Source: Dehalococcoidia bacterium CG2_30_46_19
GTDB taxonomy: Bacteria > Chloroflexota > Dehalococcoidia > GIF9 > AB-539-J10
Assembly: GCA_001872925.1 (NCBI GenBank)
Contig: MNYD01000159.1
Span: 1 to 12,381, forward strand
Direction: 5' to 3'
DNA length: 12,381 nucleotides
Shown here: positions 1-8,061 of the stretch, piece after piece
How the letters are laid out: the number at the start of each line of letters is the position of its first letter
How positions within the stretch are numbered: the stretch's first letter is position 1
Notes under the pieces: model-generated
Told to the model about the DNA's origin: nothing
Database searches by the model: none
What the model saw: the letters and a program-made list of their open reading frames with translations, nothing else
Translations under genes and position numbers: made by a program

Positions 1-1984
1 CATTTATCACTTTCCTCCCCTCTTCTGGCGTTCTACAAAAAGGCACCATCACCTTGACATTAGAAAGTCCCATCTCATCTCTTACTTTCTTTATCGCCTT
101 GCATTCTAAGCCAAAAGCAGGCTTAAATTTTTCATCATAGTAACGAGAAGCACCCCTCCAACCTATCATCGGATTGCTTTCCTCTGGTTCATAAAGATAC
201 CCCCCGATTAAATTGGCATACTCGTTCGTTTTAAAGTCAGAAAAACGAACGATAACATCATTAGGGTAAAACCCCGCTGCTATCTTTGCTATCCCCATCG
301 CTAAATTGTCAACGAAGAACTGCGTCTTATCCCGGTACGATACGCTTCTCTTATCTATCTCCTCAACTACTTTTGCTATCTTCCTATCCTTATTTGCTTC
401 CTTCTTCAACTTACCGTATCCTATCAGCGCCATTGGATGTATACCGATGTAGGAATTGATGATGAACTCCTCCCTGGCTAATCCTACACCATCGTTTGGA
501 ATTTGCCCCTGAATAAACGCTCCCCCAGGAATGCCAAAATTCACCATTATCTGGGTGCGAGGTCTCGGAAGGTTAGATAATGCCACCTCATCAATCCGAT
601 ATTTCAACTTTCCTTCATATATCCTACCTTCGCCCCTGGAACAGTCTACCGTAACTTCGCTGCCATTTCTTAAGACCCTAGAGCCATCACCAGTGCCAAT
701 CACGCAAGGTACTCCAAGTTCACGGCTAACTATGGCAGCGTGACATGTTCTTCCACCTTTATTCGTCACTATGGCACCAGCCACTTTCATTATTGGTTCC
801 CAGTCGGGGTCAGTCATATCAGTAACCAGAACTTGACCGCTCTTGAATTTATTTATTTCACGAGGGTCTTTTATCACGGTTACCTCACCCTGCCCTATTT
901 TCGTACCAACCGCTTCCCCCTCAAGTAGCAACCTTCCTTCTTCCTCAAGCACATAAGTCTTGAGCATGGCTGAATCTCTTTGTGAATGCACTGTCTCCGG
1001 TCTCGCCTGGACGATGAAAAGTTCACCGGTTAATCCGTCCTTTGCCCATTCGATATCCATCGGCAGACCGTAATGTTCCTCTATAATGCAAGTCCACCTG
1101 GCAAGAGTGAGCACTTCATCATCACTCAACACAAATTCCCCCTGGTCTTGTGGGGTAACTTCCTTTTGCTCAGTTCCTATCCCGTCTTCCTTGTAAATCA
1201 ATTTCTTTTCTTTCGTCCCCAGTTTCTTTTCCACGATGGGTCTGAATCCCTTTTTTAAAGCGGGCTTGAAAACATAAAACTGGTCTGGATTCACAATCCC
1301 TTGCACCACATTCTCTCCCAAGCCATATGCGCTGGTGATGTAAACCACATCCTTGAACCCTGATTCAGTGTCTATGGAAAATATAACTCCAGAGCATGCT
1401 AAGTCGGAGCGAACCATCTTTTGCACGCCAACCGATAGAAAAACCTTTAGGTGCTCAAACCCCTTATCAAACCGGTAGGATATTGCTCTATCAGTAAATA
1501 AAGATGCGAAGCATTCCATAACCTTCCTTATCAGTTCCTCTTCCCCCCGCACATTCAGATAGGTTGTTTGCTGTCCAGCAAATGAAGCTGTAGGCAAGTC
1601 CTCCGCAGTAGCACTGCTCCTCACCGCAACATCAACATCCTTACCGTATCTTCGCTCCATCTCCCGGTAAGCAAACCTTATCTCCTCTTCCAGCTCTTTA
1701 GGACAAGGTGCGTTCTTTATTAGATTTCTTACCTCTTTGCTCCTTCGTGACAAATTTTCCATGTCATGTGTATCCAAGCCTGCTAGAGTGTCTTTGATTT
1801 TTTCTACTATGCCTGCTTTTTCAACCACATGCCTATACGCTTCAGCAGTGATAGCAAACCCAGAGGGAACGTTCACCCCATTTTTACCGAGATTCCTTAT
1901 CATCTCGCCAAGAGAGGCGTTTTTGCCACCCACCAAAGCGACATCACCAGCACCGACTTCTTCAAACCACTTTACAAACTTCAT
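1..1984 (-). CDS. ppsA: Phosphoenolpyruvate synthase (pyruvate, water dikinase), 3' end outside window
   Basis: This enzyme converts pyruvate, ATP and water to phosphoenolpyruvate, AMP and phosphate, the entry step of gluconeogenesis from pyruvate, in the cytoplasm. Translating the minus strand from ATG at 1984 gives 661 codons with no stop. The N-terminal ATP/pyruvate-binding domain is marked by LVGGKNASLGEM (about residues 18-29) and RSSATAEDLPTASFAGQQ. The swivelling phosphohistidine domain carries GGRTCHAAIVSRELG, with the catalytic His at about residue 415 (codon 740-742). The PEP/pyruvate barrel shows NDGVGLAREEFI and SDFKTNEYANL...GGYLYEPEE followed by NPMIGWRGASRY. Family members are usually 750-820 residues, so about 100 or more C-terminal residues lie beyond position 1. 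I found no frameshift in the stretches I checked codon by codon. The gene diverges from clpC, and no clear Shine-Dalgarno sequence precedes the start. Pyruvate phosphate dikinase is less likely, because the N-terminus and barrel motifs match PpsA. Confidence 0.95.
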   Translation of the reverse strand, partial: MKFVKWFEEVGAGDVALVGGKNASLGEMIRNLGKNGVNVPSGFAITAEAYRHVVEKAGIVEKIKDTLAGLDTHDMENLSRRSKEVRNLIKNAPCPKELEEEIRFAYREMERRYGKDVDVAVRSSATAEDLPTASFAGQQTTYLNVRGEEELIRKVMECFASLFTDRAISYRFDKGFEHLKVFLSVGVQKMVRSDLACSGVIFSIDTESGFKDVVYITSAYGLGENVVQGIVNPDQFYVFKPALKKGFRPIVEKKLGTKEKKLIYKEDGIGTEQKEVTPQDQGEFVLSDDEVLTLARWTCIIEEHYGLPMDIEWAKDGLTGELFIVQARPETVHSQRDSAMLKTYVLEEEGRLLLEGEAVGTKIGQGEVTVIKDPREINKFKSGQVLVTDMTDPDWEPIMKVAGAIVTNKGGRTCHAAIVSRELGVPCVIGTGDGSRVLRNGSEVTVDCSRGEGRIYEGKLKYRIDEVALSNLPRPRTQIMVNFGIPGGAFIQGQIPNDGVGLAREEFIINSYIGIHPMALIGYGKLKKEANKDRKIAKVVEEIDKRSVSYRDKTQFFVDNLAMGIAKIAAGFYPNDVIVRFSDFKTNEYANLIGGYLYEPEESNPMIGWRGASRYYDEKFKPAFGLECKAIKKVRDEMGLSNVKVMVPFCRTPEEGRKVIN

Positions 1985-2051
1985 CGCTTGACTAACAAAC
2001 TATACCAAAAATAAATATTAGTCCTCACAGCTAGGGTAAATTAAGTATTTT

Positions 2052-2081
2052 AATATACCACACTTAAAGATATTTAGGCAA
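2052..2081 (-). promoter_or_regulatory. Candidate promoter for ppsA
   Basis: On the minus strand TTGCCT (2081-2076) and TATATT (2057-2052) are separated by 18 nt. They lie 67 nt or more upstream of the ppsA ATG, which would give a leader of roughly 60 nt. The region is AT-rich, so a chance match is possible. A second -10-like TATAGT closer to the gene lacks a good -35 partner. Confidence 0.35.
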
Positions 2082-2124
2082 CCTAACTAAGCCAGGCCCA
2101 GAACCAGCTATCTCCTACAATGCC

Positions 2125-2153
2125 TTGACTGTAAATAAGGTAGAGACTATAAT
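2125..2153 (+). promoter_or_regulatory. Near-consensus sigma-70 promoter for clpC
   Basis: TTGACT (2125-2130) and a perfect TATAAT (2148-2153) are separated by exactly 17 nt. Transcription would start near 2160, giving a leader of about 28 nt before the clpC ATG at 2188. No CIRCE (HrcA) inverted repeat and no tandem CtsR heptads overlap it, so a strong basal housekeeping promoter is the simplest reading. It probably also drives at least the biotinyl gene that follows clpC. Confidence 0.75.
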
Positions 2154-2187
2154 CATCATAAAGGCAATTTATATAGTGTGAGTAAAT

Positions 2188-4641
2188 ATGGCTACTGGAT
2201 TTGAACGATTTTCTGAAAGTGCCCGTAAGGTATTAACACGAGCTCAAGGCGAGGCGCAGCGCCTGGGGCATAACTATATTGATACCGAGCATTTATTGCT
2301 TGGACTAACACAGCAAGAGTCAGGAGTAGCTTCCAAAGTTTTAGCCAATTTAGGAATCTCCCAAAGTAAAGTGCAATCAGCGGTGGAGTTTCTGATTGGA
2401 AAGGGGCAAAAACCAAGTACTACTGATGAGGTAGGGCTTGCTCCTCGAGCCAAGAAGGTCATCGAATTCGCTATTGATGAGGCACGCCGCCTCAATGCTA
2501 GTTATATAGGTGCTGAACACATTCTATTGGGCTTATTACGAGAAAATGAAGGGATAGCTCATACTGTTCTAGAAAATTTGGGCGTTACCTTAGACAAGGC
2601 ACGAGATGAGGTTAATCGAGTCAGCAGATATGAAGCAACACACGCCCGAACTCTTGGGCGCAGCACCTCACGCACACCAATGCTAGACCAACTTGGAACA
2701 GATTTAACCGCTTTAGCTAAGGCAGATAAACTTGACCCTATTATTGGGCGTAATACAGAAATTGAAAGGGCGATTCAGATATTAAGCCGCCGCACTAAGA
2801 ATAATCCTGCCCTCATCGGCGAACCAGGCGTTGGTAAAACAGCTATAGTGGAAGGATTAGCCCAGCGCATAGTAAAGGGAGAAGTTCCTGAAGCGCTGCA
2901 GGGCAAAAGGATAGTTGCTCTAGATATTGGTGCTTTAGTAGCTGGAACAAAGTATCGCGGTGAATTTGAGGAAAGGCTCAAAAGGATTATTGAAGAGGAG
3001 AAAGCTTCAGGGAATTGTATCCTATTCATCGATGAAATGCAGACCATCGTTGGTGCTGGAGCTGCTGAAGGTGCTGTCGATGCCGCTAATATTTTAAAAC
3101 CTTCGTTGTCGCGGGGTGAGATACAATGTATTGGTGCCACCACCTTGAATGATTATCGCAAGTATGTCGAGAAAGACCCTGCCTTGGAACGGCGCTTCCA
3201 ACCCATCTTAGTGGCTGAACCTACTAAGGAAGAAACGCTGGAAATCCTGCGAGGCATTAAGCATCGCTATGAACAATTTCATTGTCTAACCATTGACGAT
3301 GAAGCACTGCAAGCAGCGACATCCCTAGCTGCAAGGTATATCGCTGACCGCTATCTACCCGATAAAGCTATTGATCTAGTAGATGAAGCTAGCTCCAGGG
3401 TACGCATTAAACGCGGTAATGCCCCAGTTAGCTTAACCGAGGCAAAACAGGCTCTGGAAAATATCCGCAAGGAAAAAGAGACTGCCATTGCTGCCCTTCA
3501 ATATGAATATTCCAGTGAACTGCGGGAGCGGGAAGTGCAGCTTGCACAAAAAATCGAAACCCTAGAAAAGGAATGGCAATCAAAACAAGAATTAGATAAA
3601 CCTATAGTGACAAAAGAGGATATCGCTGAAACAGTTGGCATGTGGACGGGAATACCAGTGGTGAAGTTATCCACCGATGAAACTAGCCGCCTTCTCCATA
3701 TGGAAGAAGCTCTGCATCGCCGCATAATTGGTCAGGACGAAGCGATAGAAACTATCGCTAAAGCAGTAAGAAGGGCTCGAGCTGGATTGAAAGACCCGAG
3801 ACACCCAATAGGCGCCTTCATATTCCTCGGACCCACCGGCGTTGGCAAAACTGAATTAGTAAGAGCTTTAGCAGAATTTATGTTCGGTAGCGAGGATGCG
3901 TTAATCAGGCTTGATATGTCCGAGTTCATGGAGCGTCATACTGTGGCTCGCTTAGTTGGTTCACCACCAGGATATATTGGCTATGAAGAGGGTGGACAAT
4001 TAACCGAGGCAGTGCGGCGGAAATCTTACTGCTGCATCCTCCTCGATGAGATTGAGAAGGCACATTACGATGTGTTTAATATACTGCTCCAGATTTTCGA
4101 CGATGGTCATTTATCTGATGCAAAGGGACGTCGCGTTGATTTCCGTAACAGCATCATAATCATGACCAGTAATATCGGTGCTGAGCTAATAAAACGTAAT
4201 ATGAGCATTGGTTTTAATATTCAGGGTGATAGTGATAAGCAAATCGAATACGATAAGATGAAGGAAAAGGTGCTTGGGGAAGTGAAAAAAACCTTCCGCC
4301 CTGAGTTTCTTAACCGCATCGACGCCACTGTGGTTTTCCACGCCTTGACCAAAGAACATATTCGCCAAATTGTCGATTTAATGCTTAACGAGATTATTGG
4401 TTCACTCAAGGAAAAGAATATAACTTTAGAAGTTACCGAAACTGCCAAAGACCTCCTCGGTGATAAGGGCTATGACCCTGTTTTTGGAGCACGCCCATTG
4501 CGACGCACCATCCAGGAAATGGTGGAAAATCAACTCTCCGAGGCTTTGTTGCACGGTGATTTTCTCCCCGGCGACACTGTTGTGGTAGATTGTGAAGATG
4601 ACAGAATCGTGATACGAGCACTGGTTAAGGAAGGCTTATAA
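2188..4641 (+). CDS. clpC: ATP-dependent Clp protease ATPase subunit ClpC
   Basis: This is a Hsp100/AAA+ unfoldase that threads substrates into the ClpP peptidase in the cytoplasm. The 817 residues are normal for ClpC. Two Clp-N repeats fill about residues 1-145. The D1 AAA domain has Walker A GEPGVGKT (211-218), pore loop KYRG (255-258) and Walker B ILFIDE (278-283). The short middle domain (about 415-465) has a UVR-like pattern, as in ClpC rather than the long ClpB coiled coil. D2 has GPTGVGKT (548-555) and CILLDEIEKAH (616-626). An IGF tripeptide at 674-676 sits where the ClpP-docking loop is expected, so pairing with ClpP is likely. The D1 Walker B continues with MQ where LH is usual. The ATG has only a weak GTGAG (2178-2182) upstream but follows a strong promoter. 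Arginine is mostly CGN (49 of 62, counted by eye). The gene for the next protein starts 2 nt after the stop. Confidence 0.97.
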   Translation: MATGFERFSESARKVLTRAQGEAQRLGHNYIDTEHLLLGLTQQESGVASKVLANLGISQSKVQSAVEFLIGKGQKPSTTDEVGLAPRAKKVIEFAIDEARRLNASYIGAEHILLGLLRENEGIAHTVLENLGVTLDKARDEVNRVSRYEATHARTLGRSTSRTPMLDQLGTDLTALAKADKLDPIIGRNTEIERAIQILSRRTKNNPALIGEPGVGKTAIVEGLAQRIVKGEVPEALQGKRIVALDIGALVAGTKYRGEFEERLKRIIEEEKASGNCILFIDEMQTIVGAGAAEGAVDAANILKPSLSRGEIQCIGATTLNDYRKYVEKDPALERRFQPILVAEPTKEETLEILRGIKHRYEQFHCLTIDDEALQAATSLAARYIADRYLPDKAIDLVDEASSRVRIKRGNAPVSLTEAKQALENIRKEKETAIAALQYEYSSELREREVQLAQKIETLEKEWQSKQELDKPIVTKEDIAETVGMWTGIPVVKLSTDETSRLLHMEEALHRRIIGQDEAIETIAKAVRRARAGLKDPRHPIGAFIFLGPTGVGKTELVRALAEFMFGSEDALIRLDMSEFMERHTVARLVGSPPGYIGYEEGGQLTEAVRRKSYCCILLDEIEKAHYDVFNILLQIFDDGHLSDAKGRRVDFRNSIIIMTSNIGAELIKRNMSIGFNIQGDSDKQIEYDKMKEKVLGEVKKTFRPEFLNRIDATVVFHALTKEHIRQIVDLMLNEIIGSLKEKNITLEVTETAKDLLGDKGYDPVFGARPLRRTIQEMVENQLSEALLHGDFLPGDTVVVDCEDDRIVIRALVKEGL

Positions 4642-4643
4642 CA

Positions 4644-4865
4644 GTGCCACAAGAGGTAATCGAAGCACCACTACCAGGCAAAATATTAAGTGTTGCAGTT
4701 ACTGTGGGTGATTCGGTGAATGAAGGTGACACGGTTTGCGTTATAGAAGCGATGAAGATGGAAAACCCAATATTAGCCCCTGTGAAAGGGTCTATTACGC
4801 AGGTGGGGGTTTCACCCAATCAAGTGGTCAAAACAGGCCAACTGATAGCTGTCATTGAATATTAG
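4644..4865 (+). CDS. Minimal stand-alone biotinyl (BCCP-like) carrier protein
   Basis: This 73-residue protein is essentially one biotinyl domain. It would be biotinylated by biotin ligase and carry a carboxyl group between the subunits of a carboxylase, decarboxylase or transcarboxylase. The biotin site is EAMKMEN with Lys38. The surrounding APLPGKI and APVKGSI turns and the GDSVNEGDTVCVIEAMKM pattern match biotin-carboxyl-carrier domains. AMKM favours biotin over lipoate. The start is GTG at 4644, with AAGGAAGG (4627-4634) inside the end of clpC as ribosome binding site and a 2-nt gap to the clpC stop, so translation is probably coupled. There is no Ala/Pro-rich linker or N-terminal extension, unlike classical AccB, and no carboxylase or carboxyltransferase gene lies in the window. 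The partner enzyme is therefore unknown. Confidence 0.88.
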   Translation: MPQEVIEAPLPGKILSVAVTVGDSVNEGDTVCVIEAMKMENPILAPVKGSITQVGVSPNQVVKTGQLIAVIEY

Positions 4866-4913
4866 GTAACTTGTCCTGAGCAACACAAGGGGGCAGGTAA
4901 TTAAAAAATTAAA

Positions 4914-4919
4914 AGGAGG
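4914..4919 (+). promoter_or_regulatory. Strong Shine-Dalgarno for the alcohol dehydrogenase
   Basis: AGGAGG lies 6 nt upstream of the ATG at 4926, in an A-rich context, and fixes that start. It is much stronger than the sites before clpC, radA or ppsA. Confidence 0.8.
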
Positions 4920-4925
4920 AGAAAA

Positions 4926-6185
4926 ATGGCTGCTAAAATGTGGTATGTAGAACCAGCAATGCAGACAGGCCTGTCCACAATGGGGGGTGAAGCTTTTAAA
5001 GAAATCTATGGACACTTTTTTTCACCGAGGATGATTTTTACCGGGAAAATAGGGGCAACGGCATTATCAATGCTTGTCGCCTTTATGCGTGAAAGGAGAA
5101 AGGCGTTCATTTTAAGCGACACTGTGGTAGAAAGACACGCCAAAAGTGTGGCTAAAGATTTCCAAGAAGCCAGCTTTCAGACAATGGTTTGGAACGAGTC
5201 TGCTCCAGAACCCCCGATAAGTTTAGTTAAGAAGTGTGCCGATGCGATGACAAAATTCGAGCCTGACCTTATCGTTGCGGTAGGCGGCGGCTCCACAATT
5301 GACCTGGCTAAAGCCGCATGGATACTCTACGAGTTACCAGGTTACGACCTGAGGACGGTAAGCCCTTTGATTCCTATGGGATTAAGGAAAAAGGCACTAC
5401 TGGCAGCATATCCAACAACGAGTGGTACTGGTTCGGAAGTCACCTGGGCTTCAGTGTTGACCGATGATTCCGTCACCCCCCCTATGAAGATCGAAGTTTC
5501 CTCAGCGGAAATAGTTCCCGACTTCGCAGTTCTAGTTCCAGAATTCACCGTTGGAATGCCACCCAAGATAACTGCAGGTACAGGCCTAGATGCTTTAGCA
5601 CATTCAGTTGATAGCTACTTGACCTCTTATGATACTGATATCTGCGATGCCCTGGCAATAAAATCTATAGAATTAGTATTCAAGTTCTTGCCTCGAGCAT
5701 ATAAAACACCCGACGATATGGAGGCAAGATACCGCATGCAACTGGCAGCAACCATAGCTGGACTTGCATTTGGAAATAGCCAAGCGGCACTGACGCATAG
5801 CCTGGGGCATGCAGTAGGAAAGGTATTCGGCATCCACCATGGAATAGCAGTGGGTATTTTCATACCTTATTCAATACAATACTATGCCAGAGCAAGCAAG
5901 AAGTATGTGCAATTAGCCCAGAAAATTGGGATTGAGGCAAAAGATGAGGCGGAATGCCTTGAAAAACTCGTTGACAGGTTCAAGCAATTTCTTTTGAGCT
6001 TTGAAATACCCTACGCCTTGAAGGAGCACGGAATCACCAAGGAGAGATGGGATAAAAACCTTGCCGCTGTCGCCAAGTATGCCTCGGAAGACGCATGTAC
6101 AGCGGCAAGCCCAAGACCTACCTCCATCATTGACATTAAGAAAATGCTTGAGTATGCCTACGAAGGGAAAGATATCGACTTCTGA
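4926..6185 (+). CDS. Iron-containing (group III) alcohol dehydrogenase
   Basis: This enzyme is predicted to interconvert an alcohol and an aldehyde or ketone with NAD(H) or NADP(H), in the cytoplasm. Its 419 residues are slightly longer than the usual 380-400, because about 30 residues precede the conserved start of the fold (PRMIFTGKIGA, 34-44). The nucleotide-binding motif GGGSTIDLAKA is at 120-130 and TTSGTGSEVT at 164-173. By alignment with FucO-type enzymes the four metal ligands are all present: Asp222 and His226 in GLDALAHSVDSY, His295 in HSLGHAVG and His305 in IHHGIAVG. Substrate cannot be read from sequence. The adjacent aldehyde oxidoreductase, 14 nt downstream with its ribosome binding site overlapping this stop, argues for a shared alcohol-aldehyde-acid route. 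AGA/AGG encode 11 of 14 arginines, against 13 of 62 in clpC (both counted by eye). No promoter is evident in the 60 nt upstream. Confidence 0.93.
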   Translation: MAAKMWYVEPAMQTGLSTMGGEAFKEIYGHFFSPRMIFTGKIGATALSMLVAFMRERRKAFILSDTVVERHAKSVAKDFQEASFQTMVWNESAPEPPISLVKKCADAMTKFEPDLIVAVGGGSTIDLAKAAWILYELPGYDLRTVSPLIPMGLRKKALLAAYPTTSGTGSEVTWASVLTDDSVTPPMKIEVSSAEIVPDFAVLVPEFTVGMPPKITAGTGLDALAHSVDSYLTSYDTDICDALAIKSIELVFKFLPRAYKTPDDMEARYRMQLAATIAGLAFGNSQAALTHSLGHAVGKVFGIHHGIAVGIFIPYSIQYYARASKKYVQLAQKIGIEAKDEAECLEKLVDRFKQFLLSFEIPYALKEHGITKERWDKNLAAVAKYASEDACTAASPRPTSIIDIKKMLEYAYEGKDIDF

Positions 6186-6193
6186 AAGGAGGG
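6185..6193 (+). promoter_or_regulatory. Strong Shine-Dalgarno for aldehyde oxidoreductase
   Basis: AAAGGAGGG overlaps the last base of the dehydrogenase stop codon (TGA, 6183-6185) and lies 6 nt before the ATG at 6200. It fixes the start and suggests translational coupling of the pair. Confidence 0.8.
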
Positions 6194-6199
6194 ATTGAA

Positions 6200-8044
6200 A
6201 TGTACGGCTATCATGGAAAAATCTTGCAGGTTGATTTAAGCACTCGACAGACAAAGGATATAGAGCTAAAAGAAGAGGATTTGAGGAAATTCATAGGTGG
6301 GGCTGGGCTTTCCGCAAAACTGTTATACCCGACGATGAGCAAAAACCTCGACCCATTGGGCCCAGAAAATCCCCTCATTTTCATCACAGGACCGTTCACG
6401 GGAACAGCAATTCCATCCACAGGCCGACATACCATTTGTGCCAAATCGCCACTTACCGGTGTATGGGGAGAATCGAGCGCCGGGGGCTTCTTCGGAGTTT
6501 CACTGAAATCCACGGGTTACGATGGCGTCATGGTAGTAGGACGCTCCGATAAACCTGTTTACCTCTTGATACACGACGGGATTGTAGAAATAAAAGATGC
6601 TTCCCATTTGTGGGGAAAGGGATTTTATCAAACAAAAGATATCTTGACGAAAGAAGTGGGGGAGAAGAGGGCAAGGATATCTGCTATTGGGCAAGGTGGC
6701 GAAAACCTCATTAAGTATGCTGCCATAATGAATGATGATGGAAGGGCAGCGGGAAGATGCGGATTAGGGGCTGTCATGGGTGCTAAAAAGCTAAAGGCAA
6801 TCGTTACATATGGGGATAGAAGACCCAAAGTCGCATATTCAGACAAACTTAAGGAGAATATAAAAGCGGCTTTGGTTGTCCCGATAACAGAACTGAGCGC
6901 CTTATCCACTCTAGAGATGTTCAAGGAGTTTGGGTCAATCGGGTATCTCGACATGGCGATGTATATATCAGATGTCCCGGCAAAGTATTTTTCTAAATCC
7001 GTCTTTCCTGTCGAGGAGATAGACGGGAAGGCATTAAAGCAGAATTATTATGTAAAATCAGTTGCCTGCTATGGCTGCCCCATAGGCTGTGGAAGATTGA
7101 CACAATACGGTCAACACGGAATAGATAAGGTGGATGGCCCTGAGTATGAAAGCGCTGCCGCACTCGGCCCATGCTGCATGAACCTCGACTTAGACTCCAT
7201 TATCTACGCAAGTCATCTATGCAATGACTATGGGATTGATACAATATCAACAGGGGTCTCAATAGCATTCGCAATGTATCTGTATGAGAAAGGTGTACTC
7301 ACGAAAGATAAGACCGGGATGGAAATAAAGTGGGGAGATAGTAAGGCTATTGTTGGCCTTGTTGAAAAAATCGCAAAAAGAGAAGGGGTGGGAGACATCT
7401 TAGCTGAGGGAGTGAAAAGGATGGCGGAGAAATTTGGTGTCTCACAAGATGAGGCAGCACATGTAAAGGGATTAGAAATCCCAATGCATGACCCCAGAGC
7501 ATTTTTTGGAGACGCCGTGGATTACGCCACAGCACCTCGCGGCGCATGTCACACGAAGGGAGATTACTATATGGTTGATATAGGGCGGGGGGTCCTTGAT
7601 GCCAGCGTTATACCTGGAGATAGATTCGAATCATCTGAGAACAAAGGCGCTATGGTTGCCAGATACCAGAATTTGAGGGACCTCTTCAACTCGCTCCCCT
7701 TGTGTACTTATTCACCCATAATATCGCCGGGACATATAGCAGGATTATTAAATGCAGTTACAAGGTGGGATTTCAATCCCGATTCCATTATGATGGCAGG
7801 AGAGCGAAGTTTCAATCTAAAACGTGTAATTAATATCAAGCTTGGCATCACCAAGAAAGATGACAAACTCCCCAAGATAGCAACTGCACCGCTCTCAGAG
7901 GGAACATCGCAGGGTAAGGAACCAGATATGGAAACTCTAATGCGAGGACACTACAAAGAGCGGGGATGGGATGTAGCGACGGGTAAGCCAACAAAGAAAA
8001 AATTGGAACAGCTCGGACTTTCTGAGGCGATAAAGGATATATAG
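6200..8044 (+). CDS. aor: Tungsten/molybdopterin aldehyde:ferredoxin oxidoreductase
   Basis: The AOR family oxidises aldehydes to carboxylic acids with ferredoxin as electron acceptor, or reduces acids in reverse. It uses a bis-pterin tungsten (or Mo) centre and one [4Fe-4S] cluster. The 614 residues are typical. The N-terminal domain starts with MYGYHGKILQVDLS and contains STGRHT and the glycine-rich GESSAGGFFG (about 90-99). Cluster cysteines are Cys290, Cys293 and Cys297 (CYGCPIGC), with a fourth at Cys502 (LPLC). GPEYES (about 313-318) supplies the conserved active-site Glu region, and His451 in PRGACHTKGD matches the catalytic His region. The two pterin-binding DxxGL(C/D) motifs appear as NDYGID (342-347) and NSLPLC (497-502), so Asp is replaced by Asn in both and Gly by Pro in the second. 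Arginine is AGA/AGG in 15 of 24 cases. The physiological aldehyde is unknown. No ferredoxin or cofactor gene lies nearby. Confidence 0.93.
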   Translation: MYGYHGKILQVDLSTRQTKDIELKEEDLRKFIGGAGLSAKLLYPTMSKNLDPLGPENPLIFITGPFTGTAIPSTGRHTICAKSPLTGVWGESSAGGFFGVSLKSTGYDGVMVVGRSDKPVYLLIHDGIVEIKDASHLWGKGFYQTKDILTKEVGEKRARISAIGQGGENLIKYAAIMNDDGRAAGRCGLGAVMGAKKLKAIVTYGDRRPKVAYSDKLKENIKAALVVPITELSALSTLEMFKEFGSIGYLDMAMYISDVPAKYFSKSVFPVEEIDGKALKQNYYVKSVACYGCPIGCGRLTQYGQHGIDKVDGPEYESAAALGPCCMNLDLDSIIYASHLCNDYGIDTISTGVSIAFAMYLYEKGVLTKDKTGMEIKWGDSKAIVGLVEKIAKREGVGDILAEGVKRMAEKFGVSQDEAAHVKGLEIPMHDPRAFFGDAVDYATAPRGACHTKGDYYMVDIGRGVLDASVIPGDRFESSENKGAMVARYQNLRDLFNSLPLCTYSPIISPGHIAGLLNAVTRWDFNPDSIMMAGERSFNLKRVINIKLGITKKDDKLPKIATAPLSEGTSQGKEPDMETLMRGHYKERGWDVATGKPTKKKLEQLGLSEAIKDI

Positions 8045-8061
8045 CATATTAATCAGCTAGC

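Noticed and set aside
1..1984. ppsA as a pseudogene, because it lacks a stop in the window
   Set aside because: The frame stays open and motif-rich up to the first base; the gene simply continues outside the window.
531..2014. Several plus-strand open frames opposite ppsA (for example 531-743 and 1737-1991)
   Set aside because: They are antisense to a continuous PpsA reading frame with all family motifs, and their peptides look random.
1985..2187. CIRCE or CtsR operators upstream of clpC
   Set aside because: No TTAGCACTC/GAGTGCTAA dyad and no tandem GGTCAAA heptads; only an isolated GTCAA on the reverse strand.
2775..3143. Minus-strand open frame of 122 codons within clpC
   Set aside because: It is a shadow of the conserved ClpC Walker A and B region; low-complexity Ser/Ala/Pro content, no family resemblance.
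4866..4925. Terminator or new promoter between the biotinyl gene and the alcohol dehydrogenase
   Set aside because: Only a 5-bp CTTGT/ACAAG pairing without a T-run, and TTGTCC lacks a -10 box at proper spacing. Read-through from upstream is simpler.
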